This document shows, piece by piece, positions 25,569 through 33,767 of a stretch of 56,986 nt of DNA. Below the pieces are notes generated by a model. That model was not told where the DNA came from and made no database searches. It worked only from the letters and a program-made list of their open reading frames with translations. The stretch is taken from positions 1 through 56,986 of the forward strand of contig NZ_JANFDG010000032.1 of NCBI RefSeq assembly GCF_024609765.1. The letters are read 5' to 3'. Source of the DNA: Shinella pollutisoli. GTDB lineage: Bacteria > Pseudomonadota > Alphaproteobacteria > Rhizobiales > Rhizobiaceae. The translations under genes and the position numbers were made by a program. The first letter of the stretch is position 1. Every line of letters begins with the position of its first letter.

Positions 25569-26299
25569 GATCGACGATCCGCCATGCCGGCTCCCGATCC
25601 TGGTTCCGGGCGCAGCCGGTCAAGCGCGGTCAACGCATTCTCGATGGCGGCGCCCGAGGCCGTGTTGTCGAAGACGCACCAGCCGTCCGGAGCGAGCTTC
25701 TCCAGGAATGCGTCGATCTCCTTCCCGTCATAGGAGGAGTAGTAGACCTTCGGCTTGCCGTGAAGGCGGACATAGCTCGCCGTCGGAAAGTCGTCGCCGC
25801 GCCAGATGAGGGGCGGATCGGCCAGGACGCGGTCGATCCGGAACCGTCGCAGCAACTCTCGCGCCGTCTCGCCCGTCCAGCTCGCATGGCGCGGCTCGAT
25901 GACGATCGGTCCGGCATGGGTGTCGCGCATCGCGGCGAAGGCTTCCCCCGCCACCCGCGCGTCGAAGGCGAGCGACGGCGGGAGCTGGCAGAGCAGCGGC
26001 CCGCGCTTCTCGCCGAGCGGGGCGATATCGCCGAGGAATTCGGCGAACAATCCCGAGATGCCGGCAAGCCGTTTCGCGTGGGTGATCTCGCGCGGCATCT
26101 TCAGCGCGAAGCGGAAATCGTCCGGGACCGAACCGGCCCAGCGCGCAAACGTGTCCGGCCGATGGCGGCGGTAGAAGGTCGAGTTGACCTCGACGCCGGG
26201 AAAGACCGCGGCATAGCGGGCAAGGCCGGAGCCTTCCTGCGGAAAGCGGGCGGCCACGGTCTTGGGTATCGACCAGGCGGCGGTGGCGATGACGGGCAC
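25565..26299 (-). CDS. DUF72 domain-containing protein
   Basis: A 244-residue TIM-barrel-like DUF72 protein. Diagnostic stretches are FPGVEVNSTFYRRHRPDTFARW, DFRFALKMPREITHAKRL, IVIEPRHASW, YVRLHGKPKVYYSSYDGKEI and CVFDNTASGAAIENAL. The family is widespread and uncharacterised, though conserved Glu, Arg and His residues suggest a catalytic pocket. Its TAG stop lies inside the dispersed repeat at 25463-25568. No obvious operon partner; the dienelactone hydrolase gene lies upstream 71 bases away on the same strand. Confidence 0.88.
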   Translation of the reverse strand: MPVIATAAWSIPKTVAARFPQEGSGLARYAAVFPGVEVNSTFYRRHRPDTFARWAGSVPDDFRFALKMPREITHAKRLAGISGLFAEFLGDIAPLGEKRGPLLCQLPPSLAFDARVAGEAFAAMRDTHAGPIVIEPRHASWTGETARELLRRFRIDRVLADPPLIWRGDDFPTASYVRLHGKPKVYYSSYDGKEIDAFLEKLAPDGWCVFDNTASGAAIENALTALDRLRPEPGSGAGMADRRS

Positions 26300-26370
26300 G
26301 GTCCTCTCCCGGCGTTTGCGGCTTGTCGCGCCTCAACGCCGGAAGGCCCTCAAATGGTTCCCCGCGGCGT

Positions 26371-27258
26371 CTAGGCGAGATAGCGCTGGAACCAGGCGAT
26401 GGTGCGGTCCCAGGCGAGCTTGGCGGCCGCCTCGTCGTAGCGCGGCGTCGAATCGTTGTGGAAGCCGTGGTTGACGCCGGGATAGATATAGGCCTCGTAG
26501 GTGGTGCCGGCGGCCTTCAGCGCCGCCTCGTAGGCCGGCCAGCCGGCGTTGACGTTGTCGTCGTGCTCGGCGTAGTGCAGGAGCAGCGGCGCCTTGATGC
26601 GCGGCACGTCCTCCGGCCGTGCCTGGCGGCCGTAGAACGGGACGGCGGCGGCGAGCTCCGGATAGGCGACGGCGGCCGCGTTCGCCACCCCGCCGCCGTA
26701 ACAGAAGCCGGTGATGCCGACCTTGCCGGTGGTGAGCTCGCTTGCCATCAGGTATTCGACGGCGGCGAAGAAGTCGTTCATCAGCTTTTCCGGGTCGACC
26801 GTCTGCTGCAGCTCGCGGCCCTTCTCGTCATTGCCGGGATAGCCGCCGACGGAGGTGAGCCCGTCGGGCGCGAGCGCCACGAAGCCGGCCTTGGCCACGC
26901 GCCGCGCCACGTCCTCGATATAGGGATTGAGGCCCCGGTTCTCGTGCACGACGACCACGCCCGGCGCCTTGCCCTCCACCTTGGCGGGGCGCACGAGATA
27001 GGCGCGCACCTCGCCGTTGCCCTTCTCCGAGGTATAGGTGATGTATTCCGCGACGATGTCCGGGTCGGTGAAGGCGACCTGCTGGGCGAGCGCATAGTCG
27101 GGGCTGAGCGAGGCGAGGATCGCCGCCGCCGTCACGCCGCCTACGGCGTAGCGCGCCGCGCGGTCGAGGAACTCGCGCTTGGTGATCCGGCCGTGCGCAT
27201 AGAAGTCGTAAAGCTCGAGCAGTTCCTGCGGGAAGTCCTTGGCGGTCAGGCGCGTCAT
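26371..27258 (-). CDS. Dienelactone hydrolase family protein, exported
   Basis: A 295-residue alpha/beta-hydrolase. The N-terminus ([20 protein letters not shown], then [10 protein letters not shown]) looks like a signal sequence with a Tat-like run before the hydrophobic core. The hydrolase domain has [20 protein letters not shown], the nucleophile [10 protein letters not shown] with Cys, an acid site in [20 protein letters not shown] and the final [12 protein letters not shown] 27258 is chosen because AGGAGG is perfectly placed; the frame from 27330 is longer but lacks this. The substrate is unknown. Confidence 0.87.
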   Translation of the reverse strand: MTRLTAKDFPQELLELYDFYAHGRITKREFLDRAARYAVGGVTAAAILASLSPDYALAQQVAFTDPDIVAEYITYTSEKGNGEVRAYLVRPAKVEGKAPGVVVVHENRGLNPYIEDVARRVAKAGFVALAPDGLTSVGGYPGNDEKGRELQQTVDPEKLMNDFFAAVEYLMASELTTGKVGITGFCYGGGVANAAAVAYPELAAAVPFYGRQARPEDVPRIKAPLLLHYAEHDDNVNAGWPAYEAALKAAGTTYEAYIYPGVNHGFHNDSTPRYDEAAAKLAWDRTIAWFQRYLA

Positions 27259-27457
27259 GCGATCCTCCTGTCGTGTCGTTTTCCGGCGAGGCGCGGATGA
27301 TAAGCCAGGACGGACCGTCGCGGTGTTCACTTTTTCGATAGCCGTGCGGCCCGGCGATGCCGACCAAAGTGGGGTATGCGGGGAATTGTTTTCGATGCGG
27401 CGCGCTTTACACTGCCGCTGCCGGCATGCCGGAAACAGGATTGATCAGGAGAAGACC

Positions 27458-27862
27458 GTGCTCGGAGCGCTCAACCACGTCGCCATCGCCGTTCCAGACC
27501 TCGCGGCGGCCGCCGACCGCTACGCCGGCCTCGGCGCGAAGGTCTCGGCGCCGCAGGACCTGCCGGAGCACGGCGTGACCGTGGTCTTCGTCGAACTGCC
27601 CAACACCAAGATCGAGCTCCTCCATCCGCTCGGCGAGAACTCCCCCATCGCCGGCTTCCTGGAGAAGAACCCGGCGGGCGGCATCCACCATCTCTGCTTC
27701 GAGGTCGCCGACATCGCCGCCGCCGCCGATACGGTGCGCGCCGCCGGCGCCCGCATCCTCGGCGACGGCACGCCGAGGATCGGCGCGCACGGAAAACCCG
27801 TCCTCTTCGCCCATCCCAAGGATTTCAACGGCGCCCTCGTGGAGTTCGAGGAGGCCGGTTGA
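27458..27862 (+). CDS. mce: Methylmalonyl-CoA epimerase
   Basis: A 134-residue vicinal-oxygen-chelate protein with GTG start at 27458 and AGGAG seven bases upstream. ALNHVAIAVPDLAAAADRY gives the first metal His, VTVVFVELPNTKIELLHPLG a Glu, GGIHHLCFEVADI the second His, and LVEFEEAG the last Glu. It interconverts the methylmalonyl-CoA epimers in propionate metabolism. The mutase genes are not in this window. It is closely followed by the PLP decarboxylase, 68 bases later. Confidence 0.9.
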   Translation: MLGALNHVAIAVPDLAAAADRYAGLGAKVSAPQDLPEHGVTVVFVELPNTKIELLHPLGENSPIAGFLEKNPAGGIHHLCFEVADIAAAADTVRAAGARILGDGTPRIGAHGKPVLFAHPKDFNGALVEFEEAG

Positions 27863-27930
27863 TCGCGCGCATTGCAATCCGCGCGCGGACGGCCCAGAAG
27901 AGGCTCCGCGAGGGAAAGGGAGCGAGCCTT

Positions 27931-29340
27931 ATGGACAACGAGGAATTCCGCCGGTGGTCGCAGCGCGCGGCGGACTGGGGCGCGGACTATCGCGCCGGCC
28001 TGCGCGAGCGTCCGGTCCGGGCGCGCACGAAGCCCGGCGACATCGCCCGGCAGATCGCCGACCACGCACCCGAAACCGGCGAGCCGATGGAGGCGATCTT
28101 CGCCGATTTCGAGCGGATCGTGCCGGACGGGCTGACGCACTGGCAGCATCCGCGCTTCTTCGCCTATTTCCCGGCCAATGCCGCGCCCGTCTCCGTCGTC
28201 GCCGACTATCTCGTCACGGCGATCGCCGCCCAATGCATGCTCTGGCAGACCTCGCCGGCGGCGACGGAGATGGAGACGAAGGTCACCGACTGGCTGCGCC
28301 AGGCGCTCGGCCTGCCGGCGGGCTTTGCCGGCGTCATCCAGGATTCCGCCTCCACCGCCACGCTCGCCGCCGTGCTGACGATGCGCGAGAGGGCGCTCGG
28401 CTGGAAGGGCAACAGCGAGGGGCTCGCCGCGCACAGGGCGGTGCGGGTCTATGCCTCGGGCCAGGTCCACACCTCCATCGACCGGGCGATCTGGATCTCC
28501 GGCATCGGCGAGGCGAATCTCGTGCGCATCCCGACCGCGGGGCCGCTCAACGGCATGGACCCGGAGGCGCTCGCCGCGGCGATTGCGGCGGACCTTGCGG
28601 CAGGGCACATCCCGGCCGGCATCGTCGCCTGCACGGGCGGCACATCCATCGGCGCCTGCGATCCGATCGGCGCGGTCGCCGCCGTGGCGAAACGCTACGG
28701 CCTCTACCTGCATGTCGACGCCGCCTGGGCCGGCTCGGCGATGATCTGCCCGGAGTTCCGCACGCTCTGGGAAGGCGTCGAGGCGGCCGATTCCATCGTC
28801 TTCAACCCGCACAAATGGCTCGGCGCCAATTTCGACTGCTCGGTGCAGTTCCTGCGCGATCCGGAGGCGCAGGTGCGCACGCTGGCGATCCATCCCGAAT
28901 ACCTGAAGACCCACGGCCATGACGGCATCGTCAACTATTCCGAATGGTCGGTGCCGCTCGGCCGGCGCTTCCGCGCGCTGAAGCTGTGGTTCCTGATGCG
29001 CCATCACGGCCTCGAAGGCCTGCGGGCGATGATCCGCAACCACGTCGCCTGGGCGCGGGCGCTGGCGGAACGGCTGGCGGCGGAACCCGATTTCGAGATC
29101 GTCAGCGCGCCGGTGCTGTCGCTCTTCTCCTTCCGCCACACGGGCGGGGCGGATGCCGATGCACACAACATAGCGCTTACCAACGCCATCAACGACGACG
29201 GCCGCATCTACCTCACCCAGACGCGCGTCGACGGGCGCATCGCCATCCGCTTCCAGGCCGGCCAGTTCGAGATGACGCAGGCGGATGCGGACGCGGCCTT
29301 GGCGGCGATCACCGGGGTGGCACGCCGCCTTTCCCCTTGA
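27931..29340 (+). CDS. Pyridoxal-dependent amino-acid decarboxylase (group II)
   Basis: A 469-residue PLP enzyme of the aromatic-L-amino-acid decarboxylase type. HWQHPRFFAYFPANAAPVSV and MLWQTSPAATEMET are hallmarks of the family. HVDAAWAGSAMICPEFR holds the Asp that pairs with the cofactor nitrogen, and FNPHKWLGANFDCS the Schiff-base lysine. FRHTGGADADAHN precedes the small C-terminal domain. The substrate (Tyr, Trp, Phe or another) is not predictable here. ATG 27931 follows a purine-rich GGGAG stretch; the upstream extension overlaps mce and is rejected. Confidence 0.9.
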   Translation: MDNEEFRRWSQRAADWGADYRAGLRERPVRARTKPGDIARQIADHAPETGEPMEAIFADFERIVPDGLTHWQHPRFFAYFPANAAPVSVVADYLVTAIAAQCMLWQTSPAATEMETKVTDWLRQALGLPAGFAGVIQDSASTATLAAVLTMRERALGWKGNSEGLAAHRAVRVYASGQVHTSIDRAIWISGIGEANLVRIPTAGPLNGMDPEALAAAIAADLAAGHIPAGIVACTGGTSIGACDPIGAVAAVAKRYGLYLHVDAAWAGSAMICPEFRTLWEGVEAADSIVFNPHKWLGANFDCSVQFLRDPEAQVRTLAIHPEYLKTHGHDGIVNYSEWSVPLGRRFRALKLWFLMRHHGLEGLRAMIRNHVAWARALAERLAAEPDFEIVSAPVLSLFSFRHTGGADADAHNIALTNAINDDGRIYLTQTRVDGRIAIRFQAGQFEMTQADADAALAAITGVARRLSP

Positions 29341-29386
29341 TTCGGCCGGATGCCCCGCACATCTGTGGACGGAAAGGAATAGAGCG

Positions 29387-29803
29387 ATGCTGACCATCGG
29401 AGACCTCTCCAGAACCACGGGCGTCAAGGTGCCGACCATCCGCTACTACGAGCAGATGGGCCTGCTTTCGCCGGCCGAGCGGTCGGAGGGCAACCAGCGG
29501 CGCTATACGGCGGAGGAACGCGACCGGCTCGCCTTCATCCGCCACGCCCGCGACCTCGGCCTCACCATCGAGGCGATCCGCGACCTGATCGAGCTGAGCC
29601 GCCACCCGGAGCGCCCCTGCGCCGACGCCGACCGCATCGCCGCCGACCAGCTTGCCGCCGTGCGCCGCAAGATCGCCCGGCTGAAGAAGCTCGAGGCCGA
29701 GCTCGAACGTATCACCACCCACTGCCATTCCAACCAGATCCGCGACTGCTACGTCATCCGCGCGCTCGCCAACCACGATCTTTGCGAGGGCGAGCATGAT
29801 TGA
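29387..29803 (+). CDS. MerR-family metal regulator (ZntR/CadR-like)
   Basis: A 138-residue MerR protein. The DNA-binding part is MLTIGDLSRTTGVKVPTIRY with YEQMGLLSPA. The metal site is suggested by Cys78 (RPCADADRIAADQL) and the C-terminal loop with Cys113, His114 and Cys121 (THCHSNQIRDCYVI), plus Cys133. This pattern matches Zn/Cd/Pb sensors rather than Cu or Hg sensors. It is convergent with the metal ATPase and probably activates it through the palindromic operator at 32146-32164. Start 29387 follows a GGAAAGGA stretch. Confidence 0.88.
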   Translation: MLTIGDLSRTTGVKVPTIRYYEQMGLLSPAERSEGNQRRYTAEERDRLAFIRHARDLGLTIEAIRDLIELSRHPERPCADADRIAADQLAAVRRKIARLKKLEAELERITTHCHSNQIRDCYVIRALANHDLCEGEHD

Positions 29804-29807
29804 GGGC

Positions 29808-29937
29808 GGGGCGCTGCCCCTCATCCCCCTGCCGGGACCTTCTCCCCGCAAGCGGGGAGAAGGGGGAAGGCGGCACGGCATCGGTTCCTCGCCCCGCTTG
29901 CGGGGAGAGGATGCCGGCAGGCAGGTGAGGGGCAGTC
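29808..29937. repeat. REP-like inverted repeat between convergent merR and zntA
   Basis: Two arms (about 29814-29861 and 29888-29935) are imperfect reverse complements. Both contain CTCCCCGCAAGCGGGG on one or the other strand and end in CTGCCCCTCA or its complement. Each arm also folds on itself. It occupies the whole gap between the two gene ends and may serve as a two-way terminator. It is a different subtype from the element at 14746-14898. Confidence 0.75.
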
Positions 29938-32112
29938 CTACCGCATCGGCCGCAGCAGCCTGAGCGCGTTCAGCGTCACCAGCACCGTCGCCCCCGTATC
30001 CGCCAGGATCGCCGGCCAGAGCCCGGTGATGCCGGCGATGGTTGTGACGAGGAAGACGGCCTTGAGGCCGAGCGCCACGGCGATGTTCTGGACGATGTTG
30101 CGCATCGTCCGCTTCGAGAGGTCGATCATCCGCGCGACGTCGCCGACGCGGCCGTGCAGGATCGCCGCGTCGGCTGTCTCCAGCGCCACGTCCGTGCCGC
30201 CGCCCATGGCGATGCCGATGTCGGCGGCGGCGAGCGCCGGCGCGTCGTTGATGCCGTCGCCGACCTTGCCGACGGAAAAGCCTTCGGCCTTCAATTCGCC
30301 GACGATGCGCTGCTTGTCCTCGGGCAGCAGCTCGGCGCGCACGTCGATGCCGAGCCGTGTACCGATGGCGGCCGCGGTGCGCGCGTTGTCGCCCGTCAGC
30401 ATGAGCGTGCGGATGCCGGCATCGGCGAGCGTCTTCAGGCCCGCCGTCGCATCGGCCCGCGGCTCGTCGCGCATGGCGATCGCGCCGGCGAGCATTCCGT
30501 CCGCCACGACGAGCGAGACGGTCTTGCCCTGATCGTTGAGGGCCCTCACCGCGGCGCGGGTCTCCTCGGAAAGGGGTGCCTGCTCCGCCGCGGCCTTCGG
30601 CGAACCGAGGAAGACCTCGACGCCTTCGACCGTGCCGGCGACGCCCTTGCCGCCGAGCGCGCGGGCGCCGGAGACCGGGGGAGGCACGATGCCGTCCTTC
30701 GCCGCCCATTCGAGGATGGCGAGGGCCAGCGGATGGCTGGAGCCGGTCTCCAGCGCCGCGGCAAGCCGCAGCACCTCGTCCGCCGGGCGGCCGAGGGGGA
30801 GCACGTCCGTCACCTGCGGCCGGCCTTCCGTCAGCGTGCCGGTCTTGTCGAAGGCGACGGCGGTCAGCCGGCCGAGCCCTTCCAGCACCGCGCCGCCCTT
30901 CATCAGCAGGCCGCGCCGCGCGCCGGCCGACAGCGCCGCGGCGATCGCCGCCGGCGTCGAGATCACCAGCGCGCAGGGGCAGCCGATCAGGAGCACCGCC
31001 AGCCCCTTGTAGATCCATTCGCTCCAGGCGCCGCCGAGGAGGAGCGGCGGCAGGACCGCCACCAGCGCCGCGACGACGACCACGCCCGGCGTGTACCAGC
31101 GCGAGAATCGGTCGATGAAGCGCTCCGTCGGCGCCTTGGATTCCTGCGCCTCCTCCACCAGCCGGACGACGCGGGCGATGGTGTTGTCCTCGGCCGCTGC
31201 CGTGACACGGATGCGCAGCGCCGCGTCGCCGTTCACCGTGCCGGCGAAGACCGTGTCGCCGGCGCCCTTCAGCACCGGCACGCTTTCGCCGGTCACGGGC
31301 GCCTCGTCCACGGTGCTCTCGCCGTCGAGCACCGTGCCGTCCGCCGGGATGCGCTCGCCGGGGCGCACGAGGATCGTCGCGCCGACGGCAAGCGTCTGCG
31401 CCGCCACCTCGCGCGTCGTGCCGTTCTCTTCCAGGAGCGCGGTCTTCGGCACCAGAGCGGCGAGCGCCGTGATGCCGGCGCGCGCCTTGCCCGCCGCCAC
31501 CCCTTCCAGCAGCTCGCCGACGAGGAACAGGAAGACGACGGCCGCCGCCTCTTCCGCCGCGTTGATGATCACCGCGCCGGTCGCCGCGATCGTCATCAGC
31601 GTCTCGATGGAGAAGGGCGTGCCGGCGCGGGCGGCCATGAAGGCCCGGCGCGCGATCGGCACGAGCCCCACCAGCATGGCGACCGTGAAGGCATGAGGTC
31701 CGATCGCCGGAAACAGCAGGCCGATGCCGTAGGCCGCCATAAGCGCCATGCCGGCGACGATCGTCAGCCGGCCCTTGCGCCCGGCCCACCAGGGACCGTC
31801 CGACGGTCCGTGGTCATGGCCATGCAGGCCTTCGTGCGCTTCATGCCCGCGGCCGGCGTCGTGGCGATGGCCCTCGGCCTCCGCGCCGCTTCCCGCCGGA
31901 TCCACCGCATAGCCGAGGCCCGTCACCTGCCGGCGGATGGCGTCGAGGTCGCTCGCCGCGTCGTGGTCGACCACCATCGTCCCCGCCGTCACCGACACGG
32001 CGACGTCGCGCACGCCCGGCAGGCGCCGCACGGCCGTGTCGATCTTGCCGGCGCAGGAGGCGCAGTCCATGCCGCCCACCCGGAAACGCGTCTGTCTTGC
32101 CTCGGTCATCAT
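29938..32112 (-). CDS. zntA: Zn/Cd/Pb-exporting P-type ATPase
   Basis: A 724-residue P1B ATPase. The N-terminal metal-binding domain has GMDCASCAGKID. A histidine-rich stretch (about 85-110, HRHDAGRGHEAHEGLHGHDH) follows. Membrane helices include the transport motif IGCPCALVISTPAA. DKTGTLTEG is the phosphorylation site, SSHPLALAIL the HP motif and VGDGINDAPALAAADIG the hinge. It exports divalent soft metals across the inner membrane. ATG at 32112 or 32109, with AGGGAAG upstream. A MerR-type promoter precedes it. Confidence 0.93.
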   Translation of the reverse strand: MMTEARQTRFRVGGMDCASCAGKIDTAVRRLPGVRDVAVSVTAGTMVVDHDAASDLDAIRRQVTGLGYAVDPAGSGAEAEGHRHDAGRGHEAHEGLHGHDHGPSDGPWWAGRKGRLTIVAGMALMAAYGIGLLFPAIGPHAFTVAMLVGLVPIARRAFMAARAGTPFSIETLMTIAATGAVIINAAEEAAAVVFLFLVGELLEGVAAGKARAGITALAALVPKTALLEENGTTREVAAQTLAVGATILVRPGERIPADGTVLDGESTVDEAPVTGESVPVLKGAGDTVFAGTVNGDAALRIRVTAAAEDNTIARVVRLVEEAQESKAPTERFIDRFSRWYTPGVVVVAALVAVLPPLLLGGAWSEWIYKGLAVLLIGCPCALVISTPAAIAAALSAGARRGLLMKGGAVLEGLGRLTAVAFDKTGTLTEGRPQVTDVLPLGRPADEVLRLAAALETGSSHPLALAILEWAAKDGIVPPPVSGARALGGKGVAGTVEGVEVFLGSPKAAAEQAPLSEETRAAVRALNDQGKTVSLVVADGMLAGAIAMRDEPRADATAGLKTLADAGIRTLMLTGDNARTAAAIGTRLGIDVRAELLPEDKQRIVGELKAEGFSVGKVGDGINDAPALAAADIGIAMGGGTDVALETADAAILHGRVGDVARMIDLSKRTMRNIVQNIAVALGLKAVFLVTTIAGITGLWPAILADTGATVLVTLNALRLLRPMR

Positions 32113-32137
32113 CCGCTTCCCTGTTTCGCTTCCTTTC

Positions 32138-32168
32138 CTTCTACGACCTCTAGGAACTAGAGGTGCAA
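32138..32168 (-). promoter_or_regulatory. MerR-type promoter and operator of the metal ATPase
   Basis: On the minus strand TTGCAC (32163-32168) and TAGAAG (32138-32143) are 19 bases apart, the over-long spacer typical of MerR-activated promoters. The perfect palindrome ACCTCTAG-GAA-CTAGAGGT (32146-32164) lies between them. The start codon is about 25 bases further on. The MerR protein at 29387-29803 is the obvious candidate regulator. Confidence 0.85.
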
Positions 32169-32273
32169 GGCCCTCCGGCGAGGAAAATTCTCTTCTGTTG
32201 AAACCGGTGGCGATCTCGTGCTAAAGGCCCCGCACTTTGTTGCAGGTTTCATCTGCTGGTTGGGGAGAGCGCC

Positions 32274-32501
32274 ATGTCCGACGACGCTTTCTTCCAATCG
32301 GGGATGGGCTCGGTCGATGCCCCCCGAACGGAAGATTTTCTTGCGAGGCCTGCCTTCCACGCAGGTACCCGCATCGCACGCCTCGTCCCCGAGCGGACGC
32401 GGCCCGGATTTTCCGTGCGCGCCCATGCGGCGCGCCGCTTGAGAGGCAACAGCGCGAAAGCGCTGATCCCGCGCCGGGTTCCGGGCACGATCCCGTCCTG
32501 A
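32274..32501 (+). CDS. Possible leader peptide ORF in the nspC 5' region, 75 residues
   Basis: ATG 32274 is preceded by GGGGAGAGCGCC, a good ribosome-binding site, and opens MSDDAFFQSGMGSVDAPRTE with a second half rich in arginine (VRAHAARRLRGNSAKALIPR). It ends 129 bases before nspC. A perfect 6-bp stem with a GAAA tetraloop (32450-32465) lies inside it. The whole 32217-32630 stretch may be a structured leader RNA controlling polyamine genes. Coding status is uncertain: no homologue is recognised. Confidence 0.4.
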   Translation: MSDDAFFQSGMGSVDAPRTEDFLARPAFHAGTRIARLVPERTRPGFSVRAHAARRLRGNSAKALIPRRVPGTIPS

Positions 32502-32630
32502 CGCCGGTCTTTCCTTCAGCCGATCCCCTTTCGTGAGCCGCAGGCGCCGCTGCGCCCGTCCTTCACGATCACGTCACGCCGCCGATGCACAGTCGCGGCA
32601 AACATTCCGCAATCGAACGGGCACGCCAGA

Positions 32631-33731
32631 ATGCAGCTTACGACACCCTATTACCTGATCGACAAGGCGAAGCTCCTGCGCAACATGGAGACGATCGCCC
32701 GCGTGCGCGAGGCCTCCGGCGCCAAGGCGCTGCTCGCCCTGAAGTGCTTCGCCACCTGGTCGGTCTTCGACCTGATGCGCGACTACATGGACGGCACGAC
32801 CTCCTCCTCGCTCAACGAGGTGCGCCTCGGCCACGAGCGCTTCGGCAAGGAGACGCACGCCTATTCCGTCGCCTATGCGGACTACGAGATCGACGAGGTC
32901 GTCTTCCACGCCGACAAGATCATCTTCAACTCCATCGGCCAGCTCGACCGCTTCGCCGACAGGGCGTCCGGCATCGTGCGCGGCCTGCGCCTCAATCCGC
33001 AGGTGAGCTCCTCCAGCTTCGACCTCGCCGATCCGGCACGGCCCTTCTCGCGCCTCGGCGAATGGGACGTGGCGAAGGTCGAGGGTGTCATGGACCGGAT
33101 CTCCGGCTTCATGATCCACAACAATTGCGAGAACAGCGACTTCGCGCTGTTCGACCGGATGCTCGGCACGATCGAGGAGCGCTTCGCGGCCCTCCTCAAG
33201 AAGGCCGAATGGGTGAGCCTCGGCGGCGGCATCCATTTCACCGGCGACGACTATCCCGTCGAGCGCTTTTCCGAGCGGCTGAAGCGCTTTTCCGGCGACT
33301 ACGGCGTGCAGGTCTACCTGGAGCCGGGCGAGGCCTCGATCACGAAATCGACGACGCTGGAGGTCACCGTGCTCGACACGCTCTTCAACGGCAAGAACCT
33401 CGCCGTGGTCGACAGTTCCATAGAGGCGCACATGCTGGACCTGCTGATCTACCGCGAGAGCGCCAAGGTCGCGCCGAACGCCGGCCCGCATCGCTACATG
33501 GTGTGCGGGAAATCCTGCCTCGCCGGCGACATCTTCGGCGAGTTCGATTTCGAGCAGGAACTGAGGGTGGGCGACCGCATTTCGATCCAGGACGCGGCCG
33601 GCTACACCATGGTCAAGAAGAACTGGTTCAACGGCGTGAAGATGCCGGCCATCGCCATCCGCGAGCTGGACGGCACGATCAGGACCGTCCGCGAGTTTTC
33701 CTACGCGGACTACGAACAGAGCCTCTCGTAG
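32631..33731 (+). CDS. nspC: Carboxynorspermidine/carboxyspermidine decarboxylase
   Basis: A 366-residue fold-III PLP decarboxylase. TPYYLIDKAKLLRNMETI starts the barrel, LLALKCFATWSVF holds the PLP lysine (about residue 38), VSLGGGIHFTGDDYP the glycine-rich phosphate site, and YMVCGKSCLAGDIFGEFDF the catalytic Cys from the partner subunit. It removes CO2 from carboxyspermidine to give spermidine, the alternative pathway known from Agrobacterium and Vibrio. It follows a long leader. lys9 lies 36 bases downstream. Confidence 0.93.
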   Translation: MQLTTPYYLIDKAKLLRNMETIARVREASGAKALLALKCFATWSVFDLMRDYMDGTTSSSLNEVRLGHERFGKETHAYSVAYADYEIDEVVFHADKIIFNSIGQLDRFADRASGIVRGLRLNPQVSSSSFDLADPARPFSRLGEWDVAKVEGVMDRISGFMIHNNCENSDFALFDRMLGTIEERFAALLKKAEWVSLGGGIHFTGDDYPVERFSERLKRFSGDYGVQVYLEPGEASITKSTTLEVTVLDTLFNGKNLAVVDSSIEAHMLDLLIYRESAKVAPNAGPHRYMVCGKSCLAGDIFGEFDFEQELRVGDRISIQDAAGYTMVKKNWFNGVKMPAIAIRELDGTIRTVREFSYADYEQSLS

Positions 33732-33767
33732 GGCTCGGAATAAAGGGCAGAAGGAGTTTCCCCCGGA

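Noticed and set aside
27520-29439. A 639-codon minus-strand frame
   Set aside because: It runs antisense to the epimerase and PLP decarboxylase and shows no family features.
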